From an uncultured Eubacteriales bacterium (GTDB lineage: Bacteria > Bacillota > Clostridia > Oscillospirales > CAG-272), in the NCBI GenBank assembly GCA_900547725.1, contig URHR01000012.1:1-36272 (forward strand): a DNA stretch of 36,272 nucleotides. The letters run 5' to 3'. Shown in pieces: positions 14,751 through 22,633 of this stretch. Numbering within the stretch: the stretch's first letter is position 1; each line of letters begins with the position of its first letter. The translations under genes were made by a program, and so were the position numbers. The notes beneath the pieces were generated by a model. The model did not search any database. It was not told the DNA's origin and saw only the letters and a list, made by a program, of their open reading frames with translations.

Positions 14751-16607
14751 ATGAAAACGAAACTGTTATCCGTGTTTTTAGTCCTTGCAATGCTCATGAC
14801 CTCTGTCCTGTGTGTCCTGCCTGCTTCCGCCGTGGAAGCGGATTACGATGCACTCGCAAAAGCGGAGGGATATGTCTGCCGTGTCGGAGAGCCGAACGCC
14901 GATTTTACCGGCTACTACAAATTCTTCTCTGCGGCTGACACCGGATACACCGAGGATCAGCCCAATGCCTTGGTTGCTGCGCTCGGCGCAGGCAATGAGG
15001 CAACCATTACGCTGATTGATACAATCCATGTCAGCCAAGAGGTGAGAAACGCCGTAAACACAAAGTTCCTGCATACATCTGTTGCCATTCCGAGCGGTAA
15101 GACTTTAACCATCAACGGAAACGGACAGACCTACAACTCCAAGTGGGGATTCCGCGCGGCAGGCGGCAATTTGACCGTGAAGAATCTGAATATTGTTTTG
15201 GTGAGTGGTGCAAACGAAGCGTTTGGAGATGTCCGTCAGAATGGCACACTGACATTTGAAGATTGCACTATGACTGCGCAGGCTGCAATTGACCGCAGTG
15301 CAAACGGATTCTTTATTCACTATGAGCCGAGCAAAATGGCAACGGTGAATCTGAAGAACTGCAATATCAGCATCGTTGGTTCGGATAAGGGTGGTGCAAT
15401 GTTCTGGAGCACCGACGGAAGCAAGATTACAGTCAATCTGGACAACGTGGTATTTGATACATCCAAAAATCCCAATATGGCGGGCTTCAACTTGAAAGGC
15501 GGCGCATTGAATGTTATCGGTGGGTCTGATATCAAAGCCGGTTGCAATGTTATCAGCAATGTTGCAAATGTAACGGTAACAGACTCCAAAATGACATCGA
15601 CCAATGCTTCCAACAACGGAAATCTTTTTAGTTATAACGGATTGGGCGTTGCGGTTCATATCAATGTTTCGGGGAACTCTGTCCTGACCGCTTCCAACAG
15701 AATTATGAATTTCATCAACAATACGCAAGCGGTAAATGTTACAATCGGAGGTCAGACGCAACTGATTTGGCAGGGCAAAGCAGAGGATAACGGTTTTTAT
15801 GCTTGCGGAAAAAACTGCGATTTGGTTCTGACCATTAAAGATGAAGTTTCCTATCAGGCGGCAAGCGGAAAAACTGCTGTTTCGGTGGCAAACGGCGGCA
15901 ACCCGCTGAAATCCTTTGTATTCAATCTGCTCGACAAAGCTTCTGTTTCCGTTCCGAACGGAACAATGCTGTATCCTCACACCACCCGCACAACTTATAA
16001 TCTTTCCGACCGTGCGACGTTTACCGCCAAAGTGGAATACGGTGGCAATTCGGCATTGACCAAGAATCACATCTACACCCCCGAAATGAAATTCGGCGCT
16101 TCCGTCCGTATCGTGCCTGACACGGAAAACTCGAACGGTCTGCGGTTCACCTCCATGCTGGTCAACAACGCAACGCCTACCCGCTACGGCACACTGATTG
16201 TCAAGGCGGCTGACCTCGGCGACACCGAGTTCACCATCGCGGCGCTGACGGCGGCAAATATCAAGTTTGCAAACATCGTGGCAACCGAAGAAGGCACGGT
16301 GAAGGGCAAAGACAAGACCGCCTACAATGCGGCTCTGGTCAATCTGCCCGATGCGGAGTTTACCACCGAGTTTGCGGCAAGAGCCTATGCGGTTTACACG
16401 ATTGACGGCACAGAGTACATCGTTTACTCCGATTTCACCGCGAAGGACAATGTCCGGAGTCTGGTCAATGTTGCGGAAGCGGCGCTCACCGACACAAAGT
16501 CCACGCAGAGCGAGGAGTACTGCTACAAGATTGCAGAAGATGTTTACAGCCCCTACACTCCGGCGCAGTATGAGGTGCTGAAGGCTTACGCCGCAAAAAA
16601 AAACTGA
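14751..16607 (+). CDS. Secreted right-handed beta-helix protein with shared C-terminal domain
   Basis: The 618-residue protein has a signal peptide (cleavage near LPASA). Residues of about 100 to 430 show repeating short strands with N, D and G at turns (LTINGNG, LTVKNLNI, LTFEDCTM, VNLKNCNI, VNLDNVVF, LNVIGGSD, VTVTDSKM), typical of pectate-lyase-like beta-helices. From about residue 446 a distinct domain begins (FGASVRI, GLRF, YGTLIVKA, DNVRSLVNVAEAAL); related domains end the proteins at 22634 and 28638. No catalytic residues were recognised, so it may bind glycan or act as a surface scaffold. The ATG at 14751 follows AAAGGAGA. The last codons GCA AAA AAA AAC TGA overlap the next gene by one base at a possible slippery site. 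Confidence 0.85.
   Translation: MKTKLLSVFLVLAMLMTSVLCVLPASAVEADYDALAKAEGYVCRVGEPNADFTGYYKFFSAADTGYTEDQPNALVAALGAGNEATITLIDTIHVSQEVRNAVNTKFLHTSVAIPSGKTLTINGNGQTYNSKWGFRAAGGNLTVKNLNIVLVSGANEAFGDVRQNGTLTFEDCTMTAQAAIDRSANGFFIHYEPSKMATVNLKNCNISIVGSDKGGAMFWSTDGSKITVNLDNVVFDTSKNPNMAGFNLKGGALNVIGGSDIKAGCNVISNVANVTVTDSKMTSTNASNNGNLFSYNGLGVAVHINVSGNSVLTASNRIMNFINNTQAVNVTIGGQTQLIWQGKAEDNGFYACGKNCDLVLTIKDEVSYQAASGKTAVSVANGGNPLKSFVFNLLDKASVSVPNGTMLYPHTTRTTYNLSDRATFTAKVEYGGNSALTKNHIYTPEMKFGASVRIVPDTENSNGLRFTSMLVNNATPTRYGTLIVKAADLGDTEFTIAALTAANIKFANIVATEEGTVKGKDKTAYNAALVNLPDAEFTTEFAARAYAVYTIDGTEYIVYSDFTAKDNVRSLVNVAEAALTDTKSTQSEEYCYKIAEDVYSPYTPAQYEVLKAYAAKKN
16595..16607 (+). promoter_or_regulatory. Candidate -1 frameshift / transcript slippage site
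   Basis: Nine A residues (16595-16603) followed by C give the heptamer A AAA AAC in the beta-helix frame, right before its TGA. A -1 shift here reads on through CTG ATG into the metallophosphoesterase frame without another stop and would make one exported fusion of about 949 residues. A lost A in the assembly would look the same. Confidence 0.45.
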
Positions 16608-17599
16608 TGCTCGAAACCTCGGAACTCACGACCCCGACCGCGCTTGCAAACGGTCTGAAAACACGGGATTTTACGATTAGAGCCGGGGAAACCGGGCATA
16701 GCGTAACCATTGTTCAGCTGACCGACCTGCATATCGGTTATTGCAACGAAGAGGATCTGAATAATCCGACTCTTGCAAGCACGGCGCAAAACCGCGGCGA
16801 ATCGGCAACCCCGCCGACATGGCCCAACAGGAACAGCGTTCTGCGCAATCTGGGCTATGCGCTCGACTATGCCGACGGGCTTGACGCGAACCAGATTGTG
16901 ATTACGGGCGACGCGTTGGACTATCTGTCCATGGGCGGTCTGAATCTTTTGAAAGAAAAGATCTGGAGTCGCTATCCGGGCAAGGTTCTGATCGCCACCG
17001 GAAACCACGAGATGGTTCAGAAAATGAACGGCAAGGTTGACGAAACGGTCAGCGAAGAAGACCGTTTCAAAATGCTGAAAGACAACTGGGAGCACGATCC
17101 GATTTACACCTCCCGCGTTCTGCGGGATAAGGTCATGGTCATTCAGATGGACAACGGTCTGAATGACCGCGACGAGGTCGCACAGCCGCACTCCGGCAAC
17201 CTCTTCCATGCGGAACAGGTTGAGCTGCTGAAAAAAGACCTCGAGCTGGCAAAGAAAAACCGCTATGTCGTGCTTCTGTTCTTCCACGAACCCATCGGGA
17301 CAGGCAGTTCCGACGATAGGGTCGTGAACGCAACCTATACCCCTGACAGCAGTGTCAATCCGACCCAAAACCTTTACGAAAATGTCGCGGCGGGAACAAA
17401 CCACGATTCCGAAGCGAGCGCGGCAATCTGGAATCTCATCCGTGAGAATTCCGACAACATCGCGGCGGTGTTCGCGGGACATGTTCACGGGGATTTCTAC
17501 AGCGAAATTCTCGGAAAAACCCGCAACATTCCGCAGATTCTTCTGACCGGCATGGCTTACGAAAAAGGTCACGCACTGAAAATCACGGTCGAATATTGA
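16607..17599 (+). CDS. Calcineurin-like metallophosphoesterase without signal peptide
   Basis: The 330 residues carry the full two-metal site: DLHIG (D40, H42), GDALDY (D102), GNHE (N133, H134), FFHEP (H227) and GHVHGD (H292, H294). Such enzymes hydrolyse phosphomonoesters or diesters. The whole length matches the lipoprotein encoded at 19293, sharing QLTDLHIG, NWEHDPIYTSRV-like and VMVIQMDNG segments. Unlike that paralogue it has no signal peptide and no ribosome site: its ATG overlaps the TGA of the beta-helix gene. It is either made by translational coupling and stays in the cytoplasm, or is reached by a -1 frameshift and exported as a fusion. Substrate unknown. Confidence 0.88.
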   Translation: MLETSELTTPTALANGLKTRDFTIRAGETGHSVTIVQLTDLHIGYCNEEDLNNPTLASTAQNRGESATPPTWPNRNSVLRNLGYALDYADGLDANQIVITGDALDYLSMGGLNLLKEKIWSRYPGKVLIATGNHEMVQKMNGKVDETVSEEDRFKMLKDNWEHDPIYTSRVLRDKVMVIQMDNGLNDRDEVAQPHSGNLFHAEQVELLKKDLELAKKNRYVVLLFFHEPIGTGSSDDRVVNATYTPDSSVNPTQNLYENVAAGTNHDSEASAAIWNLIRENSDNIAAVFAGHVHGDFYSEILGKTRNIPQILLTGMAYEKGHALKITVEY

Positions 17600-17619
17600 A
17601 TGATAGGGGGATTTATCTG

Positions 17620-17757
17620 ATGAAAAAGCAGTATCTGAAACCCGAAATGACAGCGATGGCATCCGACACGCTTGATATTATTGCAACATCCTACGGTGTG
17701 CCGCACGACGACACCGCCGATTACACAAAAATCTGGGATGTTGGTTCTGCCGGTTAA
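17620..17757 (+). CDS. Short peptide of the MKxxYxKP family (45 residues)
   Basis: A GGGGGA ribosome site eight bases before the ATG opens 45 codons. The peptide begins MKKQYLKPEMTAM and continues through LDIIATSYG to a C-terminal DVGSAG. It aligns without gaps with the 39-residue peptide at 28500-28619 at M1, K2, Y5, K7, P8, D19, I/V20, I21, T/S23 and S24. There is no signal peptide and no membrane helix. It sits between the phosphoesterase gene and the solute-binding lipoprotein gene, with 20 and 18 bases to either side. I do not know its function; a processed signal, a modified-peptide precursor or a small regulator are all open. Confidence 0.8.
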   Translation: MKKQYLKPEMTAMASDTLDIIATSYGVPHDDTADYTKIWDVGSAG

Positions 17758-17775
17758 AGGCAAAAGGAAACCGAA

Positions 17776-19230
17776 ATGAAAAACGCAAAAACACTGTTGG
17801 AACGGCTGGGGCTCGGCTCTCTGGCGCTTGTTATGGCGCTGGGGCTTGCCGCCTGCGGCAAGAAGAACCCGACTCCCCCGGATCGGACCGACTCCGAAAC
17901 CAAGGAAGAGACCAAAGAAGAGATCACAACGGGCGGTGACGGCGAACTGACCCCCAACTACTCGGGCAACACCTACGATTACGACAAATTCTGGATTCTC
18001 ATGCGCGATCAGTCCGACTACGTCAACGAAATGGCGGTTGAGAAGCTCAACGACAATGAGTTGGATCAGAAGGTCTATTACCGCAACCTTGCGGCGGAAA
18101 AGCAGTTGCATGTGACCCTGCAATTCGAGAAAAAAAGCGAGGATGAGGTTCATCAGCGGGTAAAAGAATCGAACATGACCGAAACAAACGCTTACGGTCT
18201 GGTTCTCAACCACGGCATGAAGATCTTCCATGAAGCCATTGAAGGCTACTATCTGGATTGGAACACCGTGTCCGCCATCAATCCGGATGCGCCGTGGTGG
18301 AGTCAGAACATCAAAAACGCATGGACAACGCCGAGCGGCGCGCTTTATGCGGCAAACGGCGATATCTCCTATCTCAGCATCGGCTCTACCAACGGTCTGT
18401 TCTTCAACAAGGATCTTGTCAACGCCGCACAGGGAACTGATCCGTATGAGTTGGTTGCGAAAGACGAATGGACCTTTGAGAATTTCTTCAAGGTGGTGGA
18501 GGAAGTCGGCACAACCCTGCAGAGTTCGGGCGGCTACGGCTACCAGAGCGAGAAGAGCCGCGGACCGATGGACGCGATGTATGCAACCGGATATTCCACA
18601 ATCGTCATCAACAAGGACGGCGATACGGCATCCTTCAGCATCGGCGTTGACAACGAGCGCGCCATTACGGCAATCGACAGATTCACAACCTTTGTCAAGG
18701 GCGAATATGCCAAGTGGGAAACCGACCTCGGCTCGGCGCGGAATGCCTTCAAAAGCGGAACGGTTGCATACTTTGACGATAACATCAAGGTTGCGGCAAC
18801 CGATTACCGCGATATGAACTTCGGCATCCTCCCCTTCCCGCGCTACGACAAGGAAGCAAGCTATCAGTCTCTGGTCGGCTCGGGAACGGATACCTTCGCG
18901 CTCCCCGCCAACACGACCGACGCGTTCCGCGGTTGCATGGGCGACGTTGTGGAATGCCTTGCTTACAACGGCTATACCTCTGTCGTTCCCTTCTATTACG
19001 ATGTTCTGCTGAAGGGACAGGCGATGAAAGATCCGCAGTCGCTGAAGTCGCTGCAGATCATCCACGATTCGCTCTGCTTTGACCTCGGTCATTATCTGAA
19101 TCCGGGCGGAATCGCGTTTATCGCGTCCGCCGCTATGGACGGAACTTACCCGTCTTTCTCCGGCGCGCTGGAGCAGTTCAAGCAGAACGGTAAAGTTGCG
19201 GCAGATCTGGCAGACTGGCTGACAAAATAA
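17776..19230 (+). CDS. Extracellular solute-binding lipoprotein (orphan)
   Basis: The 484-residue protein has a lipobox LAAC with C27, then a Thr/Glu-rich linker and a two-lobed family-1-like substrate-binding fold. Recognisable parts are NPDAPWWSQN, LSIGSTNGLFFNKDLV, DEWTFENFFKVVEEV and NFGILPFPRYDKEA. It is a paralogue of the lipoprotein at 26060-27613, which has the same WxxQN, YFNRSL, EKWTYSQLFE and GLLPLPKYDEE order. Binding proteins of this family normally feed sugar ABC importers, but there is no permease or ATPase gene here. It may pair with a distant importer or act as a plain surface binder. AAAGGAAA precedes the ATG. Confidence 0.88.
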   Translation: MKNAKTLLERLGLGSLALVMALGLAACGKKNPTPPDRTDSETKEETKEEITTGGDGELTPNYSGNTYDYDKFWILMRDQSDYVNEMAVEKLNDNELDQKVYYRNLAAEKQLHVTLQFEKKSEDEVHQRVKESNMTETNAYGLVLNHGMKIFHEAIEGYYLDWNTVSAINPDAPWWSQNIKNAWTTPSGALYAANGDISYLSIGSTNGLFFNKDLVNAAQGTDPYELVAKDEWTFENFFKVVEEVGTTLQSSGGYGYQSEKSRGPMDAMYATGYSTIVINKDGDTASFSIGVDNERAITAIDRFTTFVKGEYAKWETDLGSARNAFKSGTVAYFDDNIKVAATDYRDMNFGILPFPRYDKEASYQSLVGSGTDTFALPANTTDAFRGCMGDVVECLAYNGYTSVVPFYYDVLLKGQAMKDPQSLKSLQIIHDSLCFDLGHYLNPGGIAFIASAAMDGTYPSFSGALEQFKQNGKVAADLADWLTK

Positions 19231-19292
19231 AGAATCAAACATCCGGGAGCGGACTTGCCGTCTGCTCCCCGTATGTGCTTATGGGAGAACCT

Positions 19293-20420
19293 ATGAAACC
19301 GATGAAAAAAAGACGGACGCTGTTCCTTTCCGGACTTCTGGCGCTGGCTCTGGTCGGGTGCGCGGGCGGCGGAACCGAACTGCCGACAACAACCGACGGC
19401 ACTGCGCCAAGCAGCAGCGCAACGACTCCGGCAACCACCGCAAAGCCGACCGAACCGGACACTCCGAAGGATCCGTGGCACTACGGAATGTGGAACGATG
19501 TCAAAATCCGCGAGGTCACAATCGACAGCGGCAAGGGCGGCGACCCCGTAACGGTGATTCAGCTGACCGACCTGCACATCGGCACCTGCACGGCGGAGGA
19601 TTTGAAGAATTCCACACTGAAAAGCACCTTTGAGAACCGGAAATGGGGTGCGAACGGCGCGTTTGTCCCGAATGCGAAAGCGTCCTTGGACTATGCCGAC
19701 AGCCAGAACCCCGACCGGATTGTCATCACGGGAGACGCGATCGACTACCTCTCCGAAGGAAGCATGAACCTGTTGAAGGAAACGGTATGGGATCGCTATC
19801 GCGACGGGGACGGCAAGGTCAGCCACGTGTTGATCGCGCTCGGAAACCATGAACGCGAGCAGAAAATGGAAGGCAGGGTAGACGAAATATACACGCTTGA
19901 AGAGCGCGAACAGATGGTGAAGGAAAAGTGGGAGCATGATATTCTGTATACCGCTGTCGTTGTGAAGGATCAGGTTATGGTCATCCAGATGGACAACGGC
20001 ACGGGCAGCTTCCGCAACGAGCAGGTGCCGCTCCTGCGCGCCGACCTTGCACTGGCGCGCGAAAAGGGCTATACGGTGCTCCTGTTCTTCCATGAGCCGA
20101 TCAGCACCGGCAATCCGAAAGACCGCGATGTCAATGCAAGCTATGTGGGAAAAGGCGCGGGAACCTCCTTCAATTTCTACACCGGTTCGACCGTTGCAAA
20201 CCCGTTTACCGATCCCGACAGCACGAACGGTGCGATTTACCGAATGATCGTGAACAGCGCGGATGTTGTGGGCGGCGTTTTCTGCGGGCATCTCCATGCG
20301 GATTACTACACCGAGATTCAGGCAAAGACCCCGGACGGGCAGGCGAAGGTCATCCCGCAGTATGTCCTGACGGGGACCCCCTATGATAAAGGTCACGCGC
20401 TGAAAATAACGGTTCAATGA
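19293..20420 (+). CDS. Metallophosphoesterase lipoprotein
   Basis: The 375-residue protein starts with a lipoprotein signal peptide (LVGC, C23), then a long Thr/Ser/Pro linker and a calcineurin-like domain with all metal ligands: DLHIG, GDAIDY, GNHE, FFHEP and GHLHAD. It is a paralogue of the enzyme at 16607-17599 over the whole catalytic part. It should work on the outer face of the membrane. GGGAG before the ATG at 19293 decides the start over an earlier in-frame ATG at 19275. It is the last gene of the plus-strand operon, and a strong terminator follows. Confidence 0.9.
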   Translation: MKPMKKRRTLFLSGLLALALVGCAGGGTELPTTTDGTAPSSSATTPATTAKPTEPDTPKDPWHYGMWNDVKIREVTIDSGKGGDPVTVIQLTDLHIGTCTAEDLKNSTLKSTFENRKWGANGAFVPNAKASLDYADSQNPDRIVITGDAIDYLSEGSMNLLKETVWDRYRDGDGKVSHVLIALGNHEREQKMEGRVDEIYTLEEREQMVKEKWEHDILYTAVVVKDQVMVIQMDNGTGSFRNEQVPLLRADLALAREKGYTVLLFFHEPISTGNPKDRDVNASYVGKGAGTSFNFYTGSTVANPFTDPDSTNGAIYRMIVNSADVVGGVFCGHLHADYYTEIQAKTPDGQAKVIPQYVLTGTPYDKGHALKITVQ

Positions 20421-20421
20421 A

Positions 20422-20452
20422 CGAAGCCCCAACCGCACGGTTGGGGCTTCGC
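20422..20452. terminator. Terminator of the plus-strand operon
   Basis: CGAAGCCCCAACCG and CGGTTGGGGCTTCG form a perfect 14-bp stem with a CA loop right after the metallophosphoesterase stop. There is no long T-run, so efficiency is uncertain. It lies between the two converging operons. Confidence 0.65.
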
Positions 20453-20464
20453 TGACTGTAGACA

Positions 20465-20550
20465 AAGCAGTGAAAGTTTTCGCCCGCCTTTTTGGGGAGG
20501 CGGCGCAGGGCGGGGCGCGAAGTCCTCGTCGCCGTCCGCAGACGGCAAAC
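20465..20550 (-). repeat. Possible divergent hairpin repeat after the HAD gene
   Basis: Read with the HAD gene, GAGGACTTCGCGCCCCGCCCTG is followed by CCGCCTCCCC-AAAAA-GGCGGGCG and then AAAACTTTCACTGC. The tail resembles the AAAACTTTCAACGC tail of copy 4, and the position after a gene fits, but the stem is GC-rich and different. The gap down to the HAD stop holds nothing else visible. Confidence 0.35.
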
Positions 20551-20610
20551 CCCTCTTATCGGCGCTTTCTTTTTGCTGTCATTTGTTTGTGCATTTGTTT
20601 CTTCCCTGCC

Positions 20611-21303
20611 TCACACTTCCCGAAGTCGGAGGGTGTCCGGGTCGAGTTCCTCATAGGAATCCAGACAGCAGTCAGCCACGCCGCCAAGCTCCGCGCGGTT
20701 TCCGACGCCAACCGTTTGCATCCCTGCGGCAATTGCCCCCCGAATGCCCGCCAGGGAATCCTCAAAGACCACGCAGGCAGACGGCGGAACCCCAAGCCGG
20801 GTTGCGGCGGTGAGAAAGATTTCGGGGTTCGGCTTTGCATGCCGGATGTCATTGCCCGTGACGATCGCGTCAAACAGATCCCGGACACCCAGCTTTTCCA
20901 GCACGAGACGGGCGTTCTTACTCGAGGAGCAAAGCGCAATCCGGATGCCCCTGTTTCGGAGCGTCCGAATCAGGGCAAAGGCGCCCGGATAGACATCGTT
21001 CTCTCCGATCCCCTGCAGCATCTGCACATAGCGGGTATTTTTCAGGTCTGCCAGACGAGCCTTTTCGGCATCCGCAAGTTCAATATGATTGTATTTCAGA
21101 ATTTCGTTCAGAGATTCCGGGCGCGGAATGCCGCGAAGCCGGAGGTTAACCGTTTCATTGAAATCCCAACCGTTCTCATCCGCAACGGATTTCCACGCCA
21201 GATAGTGATAGCGGTCGGTGAATACCAGCACGCCGTCCAGATCGAACAGACACGCCCGGATGGGGTTCTTGTTTTCCGTTTGTTTCATAGCGCCGTCAGT
21301 CAT
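20611..21303 (-). CDS. HAD-family beta-phosphoglucomutase-like protein
   Basis: The 230 residues match the beta-phosphoglucomutase group of HAD enzymes, which interconvert beta-glucose-1-phosphate and glucose-6-phosphate. Motif 1 is FDLDGVLVFTD with D21 and D23, the cap begins YHYLAWKSVADENG, the substrate loop LRGIPRPESL follows, then motif 2 CSSSKN, motif 3 lysine in HAKPNPEIF and motif 4 FEDSLAGI. The ATG at 21303 follows AAAGGA; the longer frame overlaps the previous gene. Last gene of the minus-strand operon. It may handle a sugar phosphate released by the system, but the exact sugar is not determined by motifs. Confidence 0.88.
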   Translation of the reverse strand: MTDGAMKQTENKNPIRACLFDLDGVLVFTDRYHYLAWKSVADENGWDFNETVNLRLRGIPRPESLNEILKYNHIELADAEKARLADLKNTRYVQMLQGIGENDVYPGAFALIRTLRNRGIRIALCSSSKNARLVLEKLGVRDLFDAIVTGNDIRHAKPNPEIFLTAATRLGVPPSACVVFEDSLAGIRGAIAAGMQTVGVGNRAELGGVADCCLDSYEELDPDTLRLREV

Positions 21304-21385
21304 GCAGTCCTTTCGCGTACAGGTATGGCATCCGCCATGCCGGGTTGTTGGATGGGAACAGCCTCTCCGACTCTCTGCAGAAGAT

Positions 21386-22327
21386 TCATAAACCGCTCCC
21401 TTCCCATTGCCCGACTCCGGCATCTTTCAGTGCCTGCTTCTTCCGCTCGGTCGCATCCGCCAGATAGCGCGCAACCGACGCCATATAGTTCAGCGTTGGC
21501 TGCAACAGCCCGGCGGGAATCCTGCCGTGAAAGTTATCCGCCTCCAGGGTCAGCTCCCCTTCATAACCGATCTCTGCCAACGCGTCCGTCACCGCCTCCC
21601 AATCGGTTGCGGTTGACTGGAACGGCAGGGTGTGCAGGTCAGCCTTTCCGTCCGTGTCGTGTATATGGAGCACGTGCAGGTGCTTTTTCCCCAGCGTGCG
21701 GATCAGATCCTCGGGGCGGTGGTTGGTCACCGTGCAATGCCCGATATCCAGGCAGGCGACAAACCACTCGCTGTCCAGCATTTCCATATAGTCCAGAAAT
21801 TCACGCGGGGTCGAGCAGACCGAATCCACAATCGAGCGCCCGAACCGGTTGCGCTGCCACATGTTTTCAACCGCAACCCGGATGTTGTAGGCACGGCACA
21901 GCGGCAGAAGCGACTCGTAAAACGCAAGGTTCTGTTCCTTCAGTTCTGCGGCGCAGTCAGCCCATCTCAGATGCTGCTGAGGATGAACCACAATTGCCTT
22001 TGCGCCAACGATGGCGGCGATCTCCATCGCGCGCCGCAGTTTTTCCGGGAGCACCCGATTCATTTCGATGTGCTCCGGGGTGTCATCCCGATAGGAGGTC
22101 GGGTAAGGCGCATGAGATTGGTTGCAGACCATGCCGCAGGCATCGGCAATCCGGCGCACCTCCTTTGCCCGCGTCTCCCCTTCTGCGCCCTCAAAATATC
22201 CGTCCGTATCGATCTGGCAGCAGATCGACAAATCAAAGCAGTCAAAGCCTGCCTGCCGCAACATCGGAATGCCGTGTGCGTAATCCGTCAATGCCGGAAC
22301 AAAGCCCGTGTTGGTTGCGATCTTCAT
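21386..22327 (-). CDS. Sugar phosphate isomerase/epimerase-like TIM barrel
   Basis: The 313-residue protein fits the AP-endonuclease-2-type TIM barrel family of sugar isomerases and epimerases. Metal-binding residues are suggested by the glutamate of RVAVENMW, CLDIGHCTV, HIHDTDGKADLH and LEADNFHG, in the usual order along the barrel. No signal peptide. An AGAGGA ribosome site precedes the ATG. It lies 47 bases after the small lipoprotein gene and 82 bases before the HAD gene. Together the two cytoplasmic enzymes suggest that the operon ends in the use of a sugar or sugar acid. Substrate unknown. Confidence 0.87.
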   Translation of the reverse strand: MKIATNTGFVPALTDYAHGIPMLRQAGFDCFDLSICCQIDTDGYFEGAEGETRAKEVRRIADACGMVCNQSHAPYPTSYRDDTPEHIEMNRVLPEKLRRAMEIAAIVGAKAIVVHPQQHLRWADCAAELKEQNLAFYESLLPLCRAYNIRVAVENMWQRNRFGRSIVDSVCSTPREFLDYMEMLDSEWFVACLDIGHCTVTNHRPEDLIRTLGKKHLHVLHIHDTDGKADLHTLPFQSTATDWEAVTDALAEIGYEGELTLEADNFHGRIPAGLLQPTLNYMASVARYLADATERKKQALKDAGVGQWEGSGL

Positions 22328-22374
22328 TTATCCTCTTTTCCCTTTCTCATCGGTGTCGCCGCAGGGTCTGCCGG

Positions 22375-22608
22375 TCAGTATGTCTTGGTCCATTTATTGT
22401 CGGTGTCCATTTCATCGTAGTCCGTGCGGGACTCGGTCGGCGCTTCGGTAACATCGCCGGAGTCGGTTGCGGTGAGCTGCGCGGGCTGCTTGGTCCCCGT
22501 CGGAGTCGATGTGCCGGGCTTATTCTCTCCCGCATCGGTGCAGGAAACCGCGGTAAGCAGAAACGCAAGCAGGAACAGGACCAACAGGGTCGGTTTGATG
22601 TATTTCAT
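22375..22608 (-). CDS. Small lipoprotein (77 residues)
   Basis: A 23-residue lipoprotein signal (LTAVSC, C23) is followed by a low-complexity, Thr/Ser/Pro-rich chain ending in DYDEMDTDNKWTKTY. No fold is recognisable. The ATG at 22608 follows AAGAAGGG; the longer frame would overlap the upstream gene. It resembles the linker part of the other lipoproteins here without a catalytic domain, so it could be a remnant of a larger one, or a small surface anchor. The phosphatase lipoprotein at 11737 ends with a similar NKNWTKFY. Confidence 0.75.
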   Translation of the reverse strand: MKYIKPTLLVLFLLAFLLTAVSCTDAGENKPGTSTPTGTKQPAQLTATDSGDVTEAPTESRTDYDEMDTDNKWTKTY

Positions 22609-22633
22609 AAGATACCCTTCTTTCCGCTCCGGT

